DNA from: Bryum argenteum
Lineage: Eukaryota > Streptophyta > Bryopsida > Bryales > Bryaceae
Direction of reading: 5' to 3'
Length of the DNA: 64,000 bases
Assembly (NCBI GenBank): GCA_037043015.1
Contig: CM073325.1
Span: 1,676,501 to 1,740,500 of the forward strand
How positions within the stretch are numbered: position 1 is the first letter of the stretch; each line of letters opens with the position of its first letter. Position numbers and translations under genes: made by a program. The notes under the pieces are model-generated. The model ran no database searches. It had not been told where the DNA came from and was given only the letters and a program-made list of their open reading frames with translations. Shown here one piece after another: positions 13,080 through 24,552 of the stretch.

Positions 13080-13764
13080 ACACTCCCCTACACATTGCTT
13101 ACAAATTCCTTCTGGAGGGAGTTTTGATAAAGAACTTTGAAAATTCATTGTGAGCTCAAAAATGATCGGATTTGAAAACCGTAAAGTTTTTTGAAATCAC
13201 ATTTGAGTGTACTATGATATTGTGATAAAATATCAATTCCCTTCTATAACATCATTCAATGTATAACAATTACTTTAAACACCATATGCCATTGACTAGT
13301 CCTACTTTTAGGTTTAATTACAATGCATATTTCAATTACATTCTTGAAATGAGCTTCCAAAGTTGTTCTTAAGATACTTGAGCGCATGCTTGAATGATAA
13401 AAAGAAGCTCCTATTTTGAATGTTGTGGTTTGGAGTGGTTTCTTAAGAGTTTCCAATCTCAAAACTCAAGATGGAAGTTTGTCTTCCTTTGAACTTAGAG
13501 AATACTGGAAGAATACTAGAAGAACTTAAACTTAGCATGAGCTCTATCATTCTAATAGTCTACAACAATCCTTCAAATCCTCGGAAGATATTTGTAGTAG
13601 TGAGAAAGACTTTCACAAGTTTTGGGAAAAGTTTACTAGTTATTATGACTTATTTAGAAATTCCTCCAAGCCAAAAATCAAACATGACATATATCAATGG
13701 TACCACAAATATACACCCAAGCATCCCAAGAACAACTTTGGAAGCTCATTTCAAAATTGCAATT

Positions 13765-13843
<79 letters not shown>

Positions 13844-14091
13844 ATTCACGCAAAAGGTAGGACTAGTCAATGGCATATGGTGTATAGAGTAGTTGTACTA
13901 TGTTGAATGATATTATAGAAAGGAATTGATATTTAAACACAATATTATAATAATCTCTGATGTGACTCCAAAACACTTTACGGTTTTCAAATCCTATCAT
14001 TTTTGAGCTCACACTGAAATTTCAAAGTTTTTATAAAATTTCCCCCAGAAGGAGTTCATAAGGAATTCGTAAGCAATGTGTAGGGGAGTGT
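13080..14091. mobile_element. foldback element with ~300-bp inverted arms
   Basis: The left arm (about 13080-13370) is repeated inverted at about 13725-14091. The outer ends read ACTCCCCTACACATTGCTTA and its reverse complement. Inner landmarks such as GCCATTGACTAGTCCTAC and GAGCTTCCAAAGTTGTTCTT also occur inverted on the other side. The right arm carries a long (TA)n not present in the left. The ~350 bp spacer has no recognisable gene. Long terminal inverted repeats suggest a Mutator-like or foldback transposon; no clear target duplication was found. Confidence 0.7.
13768..13840. repeat. (TA)n microsatellite
   Basis: About 36 uninterrupted AT dinucleotides lie inside the right arm of the foldback element, between GCAATTGAC and GTAATTCAC. 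The length is probably unstable and assembly-sensitive. Confidence 0.95.
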
Positions 14092-14100
14092 ACACACTGA

Positions 14101-14388
14101 TAAGGTAGAGTGTCCTAAAAGCACCACAAAACCCAAAAGCGCACTGTACCTCATTTGTAGATTGTGAAGATACAGATGTACCTCATTTGTATATAGCGCA
14201 TTTGGGTCAAATCTTACTTAGCACTTTGGAATTTTGTATAAAATTCACAAATGCGAATTACATGTTGCAAATTTTTGAAATCCTCCCGAAAACCTATTTC
14301 GAATGTGGTCATAATTTTATTTTGAATTTACTAGTGCTAAAAATAGGTCAGATCTCTTAAGGTGGCGCTTTTAGGACACTCTACCTTA
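14101..14388. mobile_element. TA-flanked MITE (family F)
   Basis: A 288-bp element has ~24-bp terminal inverted repeats: the left end TAAGGTAGAGTGTCCTAAAA is matched by its reverse complement at 14369-14388. The outermost TA on each side could be the target duplication, which would fit a Tc1/mariner-like origin. The interior is non-coding. It starts 10 bp after the foldback element ends. Confidence 0.7.
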
Positions 14389-14850
14389 GTACCTCCAACA
14401 TGTAATGTATGTGTGCGAAGACATGGAATTGACCCCATGAGAAACCCGGGCGCATCATGTAAGGAACCCGTCTTTGTTATTCTCAAGTGCTATGCACATC
14501 AAGTCAAACCACTTCACCCAACAGGAATTGATGACAGCCTCGTTTTGAGAAACCCTACTCAGAATCAGCAATGATACAAGTCCGAGATTTTCTGCTGTTT
14601 ATACCCGGCCGTCAGTTGATCAAACTTCTACTTCTTATGCTCTACATACGAGCACAAATTTCTAATGTTTATGGTATGAAACTTTAAAAAAAAATAAAAA
14701 AATCGAAGTTTTATTTATTATTATTAATTTTTTTTTACATAAAACATGGTTTTTATGACTGTTGGGTACATGATGCATCCTGTTCTCAAGTGGTATTGAC
14801 TCAACCTGCCTAGAATTTCTGCCTATAAACTACTTTTAGACCACCTTTAC

Positions 14851-14933
14851 ACTACACAAGAGTTGTTGATTAGTGGTTACACCATTTTCAAACCCTAAAC
14901 AATCATAACTCTAACTAACAACTCTTGTGTAGT
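14851..14933. mobile_element. 83-bp hairpin element
   Basis: The ends ACTACACAAGAGTTGTT and AACAACTCTTGTGTAGT are perfect 17-bp inverted repeats around a ~49 bp loop. This is probably a small decayed MITE, and it has no coding potential. Confidence 0.55.
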
Positions 14934-14939
14934 AATTGT

Positions 14940-16452
14940 ACAATTTTAGTCTTGAAAATTGACTCGACTACCAAAGTGTGATTTTTTTTTTCCGGCAAAA
15001 TCTCCACCCAAGGTTGTAGTTTAATGCATCAAAACGCAAATTATAGAAGTGTTTCTATAATAAACATCCTCTTTGTTTTTACACTAAGTACTTGAAGATT
15101 CGCTCAAAAGTTATTTTTCTAAATTGATTCCGAGACAACCTCTAAACACTTTTTGGTTGGTGAGGGTATAGTATCTACATAGCCTTCCGAAATAATGAAT
15201 CCTGTAAGAAACGGAGCAGACACAGGATAGAAGATACATCTGCCTAATTAAATATCAAAAGAAAGAAATAGAACACTGTATTGTCAGGCAACTGTAGATT
15301 GTCAGGGCCCATGCAGGTGAAATAAAATTAAAAGGGACCCCAGGATTGACGAACATTCCACCAGTCATCATTCCCCCAATAAATTCAAAGAATGGATGAA
15401 AAACAAAATCCCCTGTTTTTTCCTTATATTTTCTGGATGAAAAATAACCCTAATCCCTACAATCCAAGCACTAAAACCACCAAAAAGGATACCCAAATGG
15501 ACCCACCTAATCAATCATTCCTCCATACCACATAAATAATGGTTTATTTCTCACCACAATAATGCCCAAAATCTACACATGTGCTACATATCAGACTTAT
15601 TACTGCACCACAATAATGCCCACATGAAAGAATGATATTTCCTCACGGTAAGAATCTACACCTGTTGCACATACTACGCGAAGCATGAATACGAGAAGAC
15701 TCACAGAATCTACACGGTGGGTACATTTTAGCGATATTAGAGTTCATAATGGAGCATTGACTAGAGCACGTCCTCGATCGAAGCGGAGGTCACAGCCATT
15801 ATTGCAAGCGACGACGAAGAATCGGAAAAAGCTTCGACAGCTCGATCGATGGAAGACTCGCTTTCAATTCCCGTGCATGTGCCATTTTTTACTGTTCGAC
15901 ACTCACGTGCCGCTACCTGAGCATCGATACCGGCCAAAAAACAGCCCATAATCGAGCAGGTGATGATCGATAGGTCGATCGAAACCGTGCACAGTAAGCA
16001 CAATGTTTCGATTCCTGCAGGGCCAGGGTAGCTAGTTTGTAGCCGCGTCGGTTTCTAGTACATGGACTAGCCATCACCGAGAGGATTTGCGCAGTACTGC
16101 GAGCCCATTATGCTTGTGGCACCAGTACGAGCCTGACTGAACTCATCACCACATCACCGGCAACGCTTGGAGTTTGCAGTGTATAGCAGCAGCAGCCAAG
16201 TACCTTCACCTGGTAGTAGTACTAGCGCGCAGTCTGCTCCAGTGTGTGTGTCCATATCCTGAAGTTGACGCTGGGGGCGCAGGGCATCATTGGAAAAAAG
16301 CGCGTCAGGATTACCGATTGGAAGCTAGCCTGGGGCGGGGGGTACGTAGCAGTCGTCAGGATGCGCGCGCTGGGGGCTGCTTTGGAATCTAGCTGGATGA
16401 GTTGAGAGTTGAAGGTTGCTATGCGAGGTCTTTGTGACGTTACCCGCTCGCC
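14940..16452. other. spacer and upstream region of the receptor kinase gene
   Basis: The stretch is AT-rich to about 15700, then GC-richer with several CGATCG-type palindromes (about 15775, 15842 and 15968). This is likely the promoter and 5' leader of the receptor-like kinase. Open frames here are short and unsupported. Confidence 0.4.
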
Positions 16453-19200
16453 ATGATGCGCAACATTGTGTTGTCCGTTGTTGTTGTTGGGATTCTCCTG
16501 AGCATCGTTGGAGGCTCCTCCGCGTGGGTGCCGGCGCGCCTCGAGGTCGACGTGTTGCTCGACGTGAAGGCCGCGATTGACCCTCACGGCGAGGTGCTCG
16601 TTTCGTGGCAGGCTGGTGGAGCGCCATGCGACGCGTTCGAGGGCGTGCACTGCGACTTCGGTGAGTTTTTGTGCTGTTTTGCTGTTTAGTCGAGGAATTG
16701 GGTTGAGCGGGGAATTGATGAGTGGGTGGGGCTGTGCGTGTAGATGGGAGGGTGACGAACATTTCATTACAGGGGCGGTCGTTGACGGGGTTCATACCTG
16801 ATGCTGTAGCGGAGCTTTCGGCGCTCACGGGCTTGTTTCTCAACTTCAACGCGCTCCGGGGCGGCATCCCCGCGTCGCTCGCCTCCTTGACTGACCTGAC
16901 AGACTTGTACCTCAACTGGAACCAACTGTCGAGCGCCATTCCGTCGCAGCTGGGTCAGCTGGCCAGGTTGCAAGGTGCAGACCCCCATCTCTCTAACTGC
17001 CGTCACTGTCACTCCGAAACTGGCATGGCCCAGGCACAGGGTCTTCTGCAGGTTATGGAATGTTCAGTGAATCGACAGTTTTCTATTTTATTTTCTTGTC
17101 TTTTGAATGTTAATTGACATTGCCAGGAGCGAAGGACAGGATTCGAGGAGACAGTTTTCCGTTATGCTCGCACACTTGAAAATCTGTGCACCAGAAGTGT
17201 GTTTTTGAAATTGTTGTGTGGGCATGGGTCGACAGTGCTGGAGCTGAGCTGCAACAGACTTGAAGGCGCGATACCCGTGGAGCTCGCCAACCTCACCAAC
17301 CTTGAGACGCTCGCCGTGAACGCGAACGGCCTCAACGGCTCCATTCCGACGTCGCTCGCTGACATCGCGACGCTGACGCGCCTCGATGTTAGTAACAACT
17401 CACTCTCTGGCAACATCCCCGACTCTTTTGCCCGTCTCTCGCACCTCGTCTACCTCGATGTCTCGCACAACTTTCTCGTCGGCCCCGTCCCCTCCAGTAC
17501 GGCCCTATCTTCTCCCCCTCCGCGACCTCGAAATTGGGTCTTCGAAGACTTAAATGCAGCATTCTAGAATTAGAAGTAGCATTAATCTCATTGATTGTGT
17601 TGACTTTCTCAAAAGGCTTCATTATGGTGTGTGGTAATGAAGAGATTTGGCTTTGGTGTCAGGGTTGTTCGAGTTGCAGCAAGGATTCAAGTACAGCAAC
17701 AACAGCAATTTGTGCGGCACGGGCTCCGACATGAGCCCATGTCCAGCAGGGGCGACGACCTCCACGCCACCCCATGGAAATTCGGCACCCTCGAAGCGAC
17801 TCCGCGAGATAATGAGCATCGTGACGGCGATCGTGTTCGCAATCGGGGGCAGCACATTCCTTTTGCTCGTCTTCATCTGCTTACGACGTCGAAACTCGAA
17901 ACTAGTTCGGAGCCACTCGTTCTCGACAACCTCAGACATCAAGTCAATCCACAAACCAGCCGCTCCGGAAACCATTCTCAAACCAGAGCCGTCGGAGCGC
18001 GGTTCCTTTCACGGCAGCACCCCGGACTTCTCGAGATCGCGCGGCATGTCGTGTCGCAGCGCGGGGCTGCCGAGTCCGATCGAGTGGAGCTCGTGGATGC
18101 ACTTGGACGAGATCGAGACGGCAACGAACTACTTCTCCGAAAAGAACCTCCTACGAAAGAACTGTCACACGGCGGTCTACCGCGGCACGCTCCGCGACGG
18201 CACTACGGTGGCTGTGAAGGCTATCTACAACACGCGCTACACTTTCGGGGAGACCGACTTCCAAGTCGCGCTTGAAGCACTCATGCAAGTGAAACATGAA
18301 AACCTCGTGAAATTCATCGGATTCTGCTGTTCCAAAGGCGGATCAGAGTGCTTCCTTGTTTATTCTTTCATACCCGGTGGCTCCCTCGCCGACCGACTCC
18401 ACATCAAAAACGACTCAATACTCGACTGGAGCACCAGAGTCAGAATCATCCGCGGCATCGCCAAAGGTACCAATCTCATCACAAGCACACCTCACAGATT
18501 CCCCGATGACCCACTTTCGATTGTAGTTCCTACACTTTCGATTGTTCTTCTGGCACTTCCAATTATTCTTCGTGTACTCTCGATAGTTGCTCATGCGCTT
18601 TCGATTGTTGCAGGGTTGGCGCATTTGCACGAGGGGTTACCAGAGCCATTGACGATGGTGCACAGGAATTTGTGGGCGGGGAACGTCCTGTTGGACAAGC
18701 AAGGGAATGCGCAAGTGGCGGACTACGGGCTATCAGACATAGTAGCGGAGGAGGTGATGTACGCGACGCACAAGACGTTAGCGGCGCTGGGGTACTTGGC
18801 GCCGGAGTACGCGTACTTGGGGCAAGTGACGGAGAATTCAGACATCTACGCGTTCGGGGCGCTCGTGTTAGAGGTGGTAACGGGACGGAGGCCGAGCGAG
18901 ACGGCGGCGTGGGTGGCGCCCCTGCTGGAGCTGGGGAAAGTGCGCGAGTTCGTGGACGCGCGCCTGGAAGGGCGATTCTCCCCCGCGGGCGCGACGAAGC
19001 TCGCCCACTTGGGCTTGCAGTGCATGGCGGACGACGTGCGCGCACGCCCCTGCATGGTCGAGGTCGTCCGCAACCTCCACTGCGACGACAACGCCTCCAC
19101 CGACTCGTTCCTTGTTACTGCTACCGCCATGGCCTTGCCCACCGCGCAACAAGCTTCGTTTGCTCACGGCTATGGCGACGCCCTTCATCACTGTCGGTAG
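16453..19200 (+). CDS. leucine-rich-repeat receptor-like (pseudo)kinase
   Basis: This is a plasma-membrane receptor-like kinase of about 696 aa. The exons are 16453-16660, 16744-16974, 17236-17496, 17663-18466 and 18614-19200. The order is a signal peptide (a hydrophobic run after MMRN), an N-terminal LRR cap, about five LRRs of the GxIPxxLxxLxxL type (including NNSLSGNIPDSF), a short Cys-containing juxtamembrane region, one transmembrane helix (IMSIVTAIVFAIGGSTFLLL), then a kinase domain. The VAVK lysine is present. The glycine-rich loop is lost (LLRKNCHTAVYRG), the HRD catalytic Asp is Asn (VHRNLWAGNV) and DFG is DYG. Catalysis is therefore doubtful and a signalling-scaffold role is inferred. 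The intron 18467-18613 is open in frame, so read-through is possible. The C-terminal tail and stop come from a 57-bp tandem repeat. Confidence 0.88.
18500..18613 (+). repeat. minisatellite at the 3' end of a kinase intron
   Basis: Variants of CACTTTCGATTGTTCTTCTGG recur about five times with a period of 20-30 bp, running directly into the acceptor CAG at 18611-18613. The polypyrimidine-rich unit may supply the splice-acceptor tract. Confidence 0.55.
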
Positions 19201-19440
19201 CGAAACAAGCTTCCTTCTCTCACGGCCATGGCGAACCCCTTTCGTCACTGTGGGTAGCGAAACAAGCTTCCTTCTCTCACGGCCATGGCGAACCCCTTTC
19301 GTCACTGTGGGTAGTAGGGGGGAATCAAAAGTTCTCACGGCTATGGCGATGCTCTTTTGTCACTGTCGGTATTGGAAGCAAAGCACAAGCTCCCTCCTTT
19401 CCATGGCTATGGCGACGTTCTTCATTACTGTCGGTAGTGG
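19143..19440 (+). repeat. 57-bp tandem repeat spanning the kinase stop codon
   Basis: Two adjacent units (from about 19200 and 19257) are almost identical: CGAAACAAGCTTCCTTCTCT, then CACGGCCATGGCGAACCCCT, then TTCGTCACTGTGGGTAG. More diverged units lie on both sides, to about 19440. The first diverged unit encodes the last residues and the TAG stop of the receptor-like kinase. Confidence 0.8.
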
Positions 19441-19444
19441 TATC

Positions 19445-22400
19445 AAAGCACTAGATTTGTTTATGCTTATGGTCCAATGATCCTCTCTGAAATTAATATA
19501 CATTTTTTTTTAACAAACTTGATTCTTGATTATAATACTCTCATTGGTCTAGTTACCTATCAAATTTGACTCAAAAAGTTTGGGTTTTGATATTTAATCT
19601 CTCAAAACTTCATGTTTTGCCAACACAAGAATTGGGTTTGAGTCAAAACAACTCCAATCTAACTATTTTTAGCTCAGAAGTCAAAAATATGCAGATTCGA
19701 TTTTTAGACTTTTAATTGTTCTGTTTCCCATCTTTGATTCTCATCTAGATATGCAATATGCTCTCCAAAAGTTGTTTCAAATCAATTGTGTACATCCAAA
19801 GTTGTGTAGTGGAGTTATTTGTGAGTTAATTTCTTGCCAATAGTTATTATACGTGGTTGGTTTATCAATTTGAGAGAATGTTCTTTAGCCAAAGTTTTTG
19901 AGATACGTATTTCAAAAGGGAGTAATTCATCTCAAAAGAGAGCTTGTTATGAATATGAGGAATTAGTGTTCACTATCTCAATTAGATATGTCTCTGAAAC
20001 AACCTATGTTAAACTCAAGAAGAGATATATGAAATAATCATATACTTACTAAATAGTATAAGTTAATCAATATGGAATTTCATCAAGTAATTTATAATAG
20101 TTGAAAAGATACACCGTTTCGCAAGTAACCTTTCAACCTTATTGTTTTCAAAACCATTTGTATTATGGTTTGTTTACATGGGAAAGTAGCCCCAAACCAA
20201 ATGGAAATACTTGTGGTTGAGAGAAATTATACAATTAGCTTATCTTTTGCGGTTTTCCAATAACATAAATGTTAAGAATTTTTATTGTTTGTAAAAAATC
20301 TCATGAACTAACACTATCAGAGAATAACGTAGCATAATATCATTTAAACTGCAAAGAGTTCTTCTTTGTGTTCAGTGATCAAAGTTGATCAACACATCAT
20401 GGAGATGATAGCGCATAGTTATATCTCCGATGCTACACCCGATGCAATTTTGGATATAGCTGAAGGATTTCCAAATGAGTTGGGGTTCAAAGAAGAAAGG
20501 AAATCAAGAAAAGGTCCAAAATCAATGAGGATGAAAGGTTTTGGAGGCATTCGTAAAGCTTCAGGAGGTAGGCAAGGTGGAAGTAGAGGCAAGCCTCGTG
20601 CAAAACGCCAAAAAACTACAAGAGGTCGAGGAAAGAAATCTACAAGGCTATAAATTACTTGAATTTCTCAATAATGATGATATAATCATAACATAATGCA
20701 TGTGTTTATGGAGGTTAGATTTTTGATAAAAAATTAAAGCATGCACTTGAATGAAATAATTTAACAAGTTGATCCAGAAAATTAGTAGATTTTTGTCACC
20801 ATAGTGAGAGTGTAAGAAGTACTATAAAAAGAAAAAGACAAAAAAAATCAAAAAATCAAAAAATCAAATTTAATACTTTAGGTTCTTTCGTTACCCAATT
20901 TTCGTGGTAATCTTAGGAATGATTTTGTTACGATAGAATTTTCAAATCCTTCCATATAAATTTCTCATTTTATTCTTTCCAATTATAGATCCGCATAAAA
21001 AAATTACAAATTTGTGGATATGAAATAATTAATTATTGTGATACAAAAATTTCTTAGTTGTTCCATAAAAATACTAAGAATAGTTTGATTTTACAAATAT
21101 CAAGAACTACACAACATTTACATAACATTTAGGAGTAAACATTTACAAAATTTAAGAACATAACCCTGATAAATTCTATTTGTTTATAGCTTGAACTACA
21201 CATATAGTGCATATATCAAGTTATATGAGGCTTTTTCATATGGTAGTGTTCAAGGAAGTATCACATATCACGATATATTCAGTTGAACTTGAAAATGAAT
21301 TATCATTGTAGCAATTTCAAATTTGATTTCTTAAGTCGCATGTAGGTTGTTTCCAAGTTTGATTCAATAGAACACAATACTTGTACATATTTACTTTAGG
21401 TTGTCATTCATACTCGAACCTCTTATTTATATACCTTTTATGCAAAACATGTGAGGTTGTCTGAGATGATTTTATACAAATCATGTTGGAATTAACAAGA
21501 GAGAAGGAAATGTGCAAGATGTACACCTCAAGGTCCTTGTGTAGATTGTTTATAATAAGAATGTAGTTTTGCTAAGACATGATCTGTACCAACACCACTT
21601 CTACAATTAGAAAGTCTCTTTATAACATTGAAACTGTAACCATGAATCTGATTAACAAGTTAAACACAAATCCATATATGTGAAACTTTGTCAATCCTAA
21701 TTTATTTCACATAAGGTGAATGACAAAAAGCCTTAGCCTTTGTTTTCACTCCTACAACCCATTTAGAGAGAACTTATTATAAATTACGAACATCATAGCC
21801 ATTGTACTTACTAATTTTCTATTTCTTTCCCATTATTGATGGATTTAAGGTTCAGACATTCAAAAAGGAGATTTCTTTTTCATTACTATAAGTTTGTATC
21901 TTTTAATATGGAATATGCTCTTTTAGCTTCAAAACAAATATTCAAGAGTTCAAAGAATAAGAAACAAATATAAATAAGATGCAATTAGATTGATATATTA
22001 TAAAGTATATAAACTGGTTACACTATGCTTTTATCCAAACAACTAAGTTAGCTCTTGAGGAAATGTTTATCCAGGGCCACTTTGGATGATTGCGGATGAA
22101 AAGGAAATATTATCAAATTGGCAAACACAATGGTCAAACTATGTAGAAAGTGTTTCATGAAAAGCTTCGGGACCAAACAATTGTGCACTTCATAATACTT
22201 TAGATTGAAGTATAACAAAGGTAACGAAGTTGTTAGGCTTCGTCATACTTACACCTCGTGGAAGGAAGCCAGAAAACAAACACTTTATAATAGATATAAT
22301 AGCCTATATGGTCATACTTAGCGATACATGTACAAAACAAATGTAAATATGAACATGGATATTGACCATTATCAAACTTTGTACATGAGTGGATGTTGGC

Positions 22401-23043
22401 ACTACTCTAAATGATTAAGCCAATATTGTAGAAACACCGTACACAATGAGTTTTGAAGACAAGTAATGAGTGCAATTTTTAAATAATTCAATTCCAATTA
22501 GTTTGAAATTTACATAGGTAACAAAAAAAGATACTTATTTCTTTTTTACAACTTTCATTACTACACACGTTACTCTCAGGAAGTAACCCAATTTTGATCT
22601 CACACCCTAAGTTTCAATTTAGAATGTACACTTACACTAGAACCAAAAAATATCAAAACATGAAAAAATTACACCGAGATGTAAGAACATGAAAGAACGA
22701 AAGGCCACATAAGTTATTAGAATTTTAGGATTTTTCAAATTTAGACAATTCAAGATAGTCCTTTAAAATCTCACCAACCTTCCTAAGGTTTATCATAACT
22801 CTAGTTTCAAGCTTCTCTAAAGACAATGTCACAAATTCTTATTCAAACCAAATATCCCTCACATTCTACATTGGCTATAGTTTCCGAACTTAGGTTTGAG
22901 GTTGAGGACTCTCATTTCCAACTTGTTAACAGATATCATTGTGGATCCTTGTTGAGAACCAATAAGAAAGTCATCACATTCTAAAAAGAGTGTATCGCAT
23001 GAGGTTGATCAGGAAGTTTGGGTTACAAGATCACACATTTTCT
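19445..23043. other. AT-rich spacer
   Basis: There are 3.6 kb of low-GC sequence with no confident gene, apart from a possible orphan exon at 20366-20653. No transposon ends were recognised; old degraded elements are likely but not demonstrated. Confidence 0.4.
20366..20653 (+). pseudogene. possible orphan exon encoding a basic tail
   Basis: An open frame of 95 codons ends in a strongly basic Gly/Arg/Lys-rich tail (GGRQGGSRGKPRAKRQ, then TTRGRGKKS). It is preceded by a pyrimidine-rich TTCTTTGTGTTCAG that looks like a splice acceptor ending at 20374. Composition and amino-acid bias look more gene-like than the surroundings. No upstream exon was found, so it may be a stray last exon, a captured fragment or chance. 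The family is not recognised. Confidence 0.25.
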
Positions 23044-24025
23044 TTAACCCCTAAACGTCCCCAGTGTCGAAAAACGACATTTTGGATGAAGGGCAGAAAC
23101 TTTGAAGAGCCATAACTTCTTCATCCAAACTCTGTTTTTGACGAAATCACTTGCTTTAGGTCACATATCAAGTCTAGTTCATGTGGTAAAAATTGCGGAC
23201 TTATAAAATAAAGTATGAATAAATGGCATGGATTTTAGTGAAGGCAGCTTTTGTTTTTGGGTTTTCAAACTTTTGGCATGTTTTACCATTGCAAGCCAAT
23301 TATGTGAAATCTAAAATAGTTTTTCATGAATTTCTTTTCATAGGTTTGATATTTAGATGCATCCCAACAACTTTGTAGTTGAGATTTTTTTGATCTAGAT
23401 AACTTTGGTATTGGCTTTGCAATGATGTTTCTACGATGAAAAAAGTGAAAAAATGGATGATTTCCGAAGAGCTAGATCTCTTTCATCCACCGTTAGATTT
23501 TGACTTTATTTTTTGGGATGGATTCCAATTATAGTCTATTTTCGGTGGTAGGAACCTTGACCCAATCGAGGATATATTGAAGAAAAGGCATGGATTTGAG
23601 TGCGAGGGGTCTAGTTTTGGACTATTTTTCCTTTGTAGAATTTTTGGCAGTTTTCACGACTACAAGGCTACTATTTGAGCCAAGATTTTTTTTTTGATGA
23701 ATTTTTTTGGTACAAGAGTGTCTTTGAGATGAAGATGAACAACTTTCTAGTTGCTGATTTTTTGATTGCAGATTTCATGTTGGTAGTATTTTCACTTCAA
23801 AGTGAAAATGATGGTATTTTGTAGCCTATTTTGCGCACTAATATGTTATGATCTCGCAATCTATGAGGTCCCATGAGTCAAGTTTTGGTCCACAATGATC
23901 TACTACAAGTCTATTACAAGTTTGTACGGTTGAGATCTGAATAGCTTATCTTTATTTTCATCTATATCACTTTTTTTGAAAATGAATTTTTGGCTAAAAA
24001 TACCCCAAGGACGTTTAGGGGTTAA
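23044..24025 (+). mobile_element. TTAA-flanked element, family A (full length, non-autonomous)
   Basis: A 982-bp element is bounded by TTAA at 23044-23047 and 24022-24025. The inverted ends are CCCCTAAACGTCC on the left and GGACGTTTAGGGG on the right, a 13-bp perfect TIR. A TTAA duplication with CCC..GGG termini is the hallmark of the piggyBac superfamily. A palindrome TGTCGAAAAACGACA lies just inside the left TIR (23065-23079). No open frame resembles a transposase. Diverged copies lie at 50082-50960 (inverted) and 61731-62615. Confidence 0.8.
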
Positions 24026-24293
24026 CCTTTGAAGATTCTTAAACCCTGAACCAGGCTGTGAGGGCTCCCGAGGGCTCCCACAAGAACAAAATCCAACCAA
24101 CTTTAAACATTATAATCTCACAAATGGAGAAGAATCAACGGTTCAAATTTGGCATGCAAGTAGTATGTCAAATTAACTTTAAGATCCTACGGTTGAATCA
24201 TCTAAATATTCCTTAGATTGAGCTTAGAATGAAGTAGAAGAGGTTAAGTAGTGTAGTTTAGGCAATACTGCACCGAGGACCTTTAGGGGCTAA
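24022..24293 (+). mobile_element. TTAA-flanked element, family B, copy 1
   Basis: This unit of about 270 bp starts at the same TTAA that ends the family A element. It ends with GGACCTTTAGGGG followed by CTAA (a mutated TTAA). Its interior (CATTATAATCTCACAAATG, CCTACGGTTGAATC) is shared with two copies at 56169-56443 and 56440-56695. The left TIR is degenerate. Confidence 0.65.
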
Positions 24294-24552
24294 GCATAGT
24301 CTCGGTTGCAAAATTGATTACATATTTACTCATGACGAGTCAAACACGAGTCTGCATTATACACTAGCCGATTATCATTACAAGGTCATCAGCGACATAG
24401 TTGAAATCGTTGCAATCGACTTCACACACTTTGAATCATCAGCAACCATAATTCACGAATGCATAGATCACTCTCAAGTTCCAATAATTCCAGCCTTACG
24501 GGAATGAATACAAAGTTCACAAGGTTTTGAATACTGTACAAATCTCCATCTA

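Noticed and set aside
13471..13906. Open frames ending in long Ile-Tyr runs
   Set aside because: Translations of the (TA)n microsatellite in a foldback element.
16222..16939. Two long minus-strand open frames over the start of the receptor-like kinase
   Set aside because: They overlap the GC-rich signal peptide and LRR exons of the plus strand; composition explains them and no domain is seen.
18672..19454. Plus-strand frame of 260 codons and minus-strand frames rich in Arg/Pro/Ser
   Set aside because: Alternate frames of the kinase exon and the 57-bp repeat.
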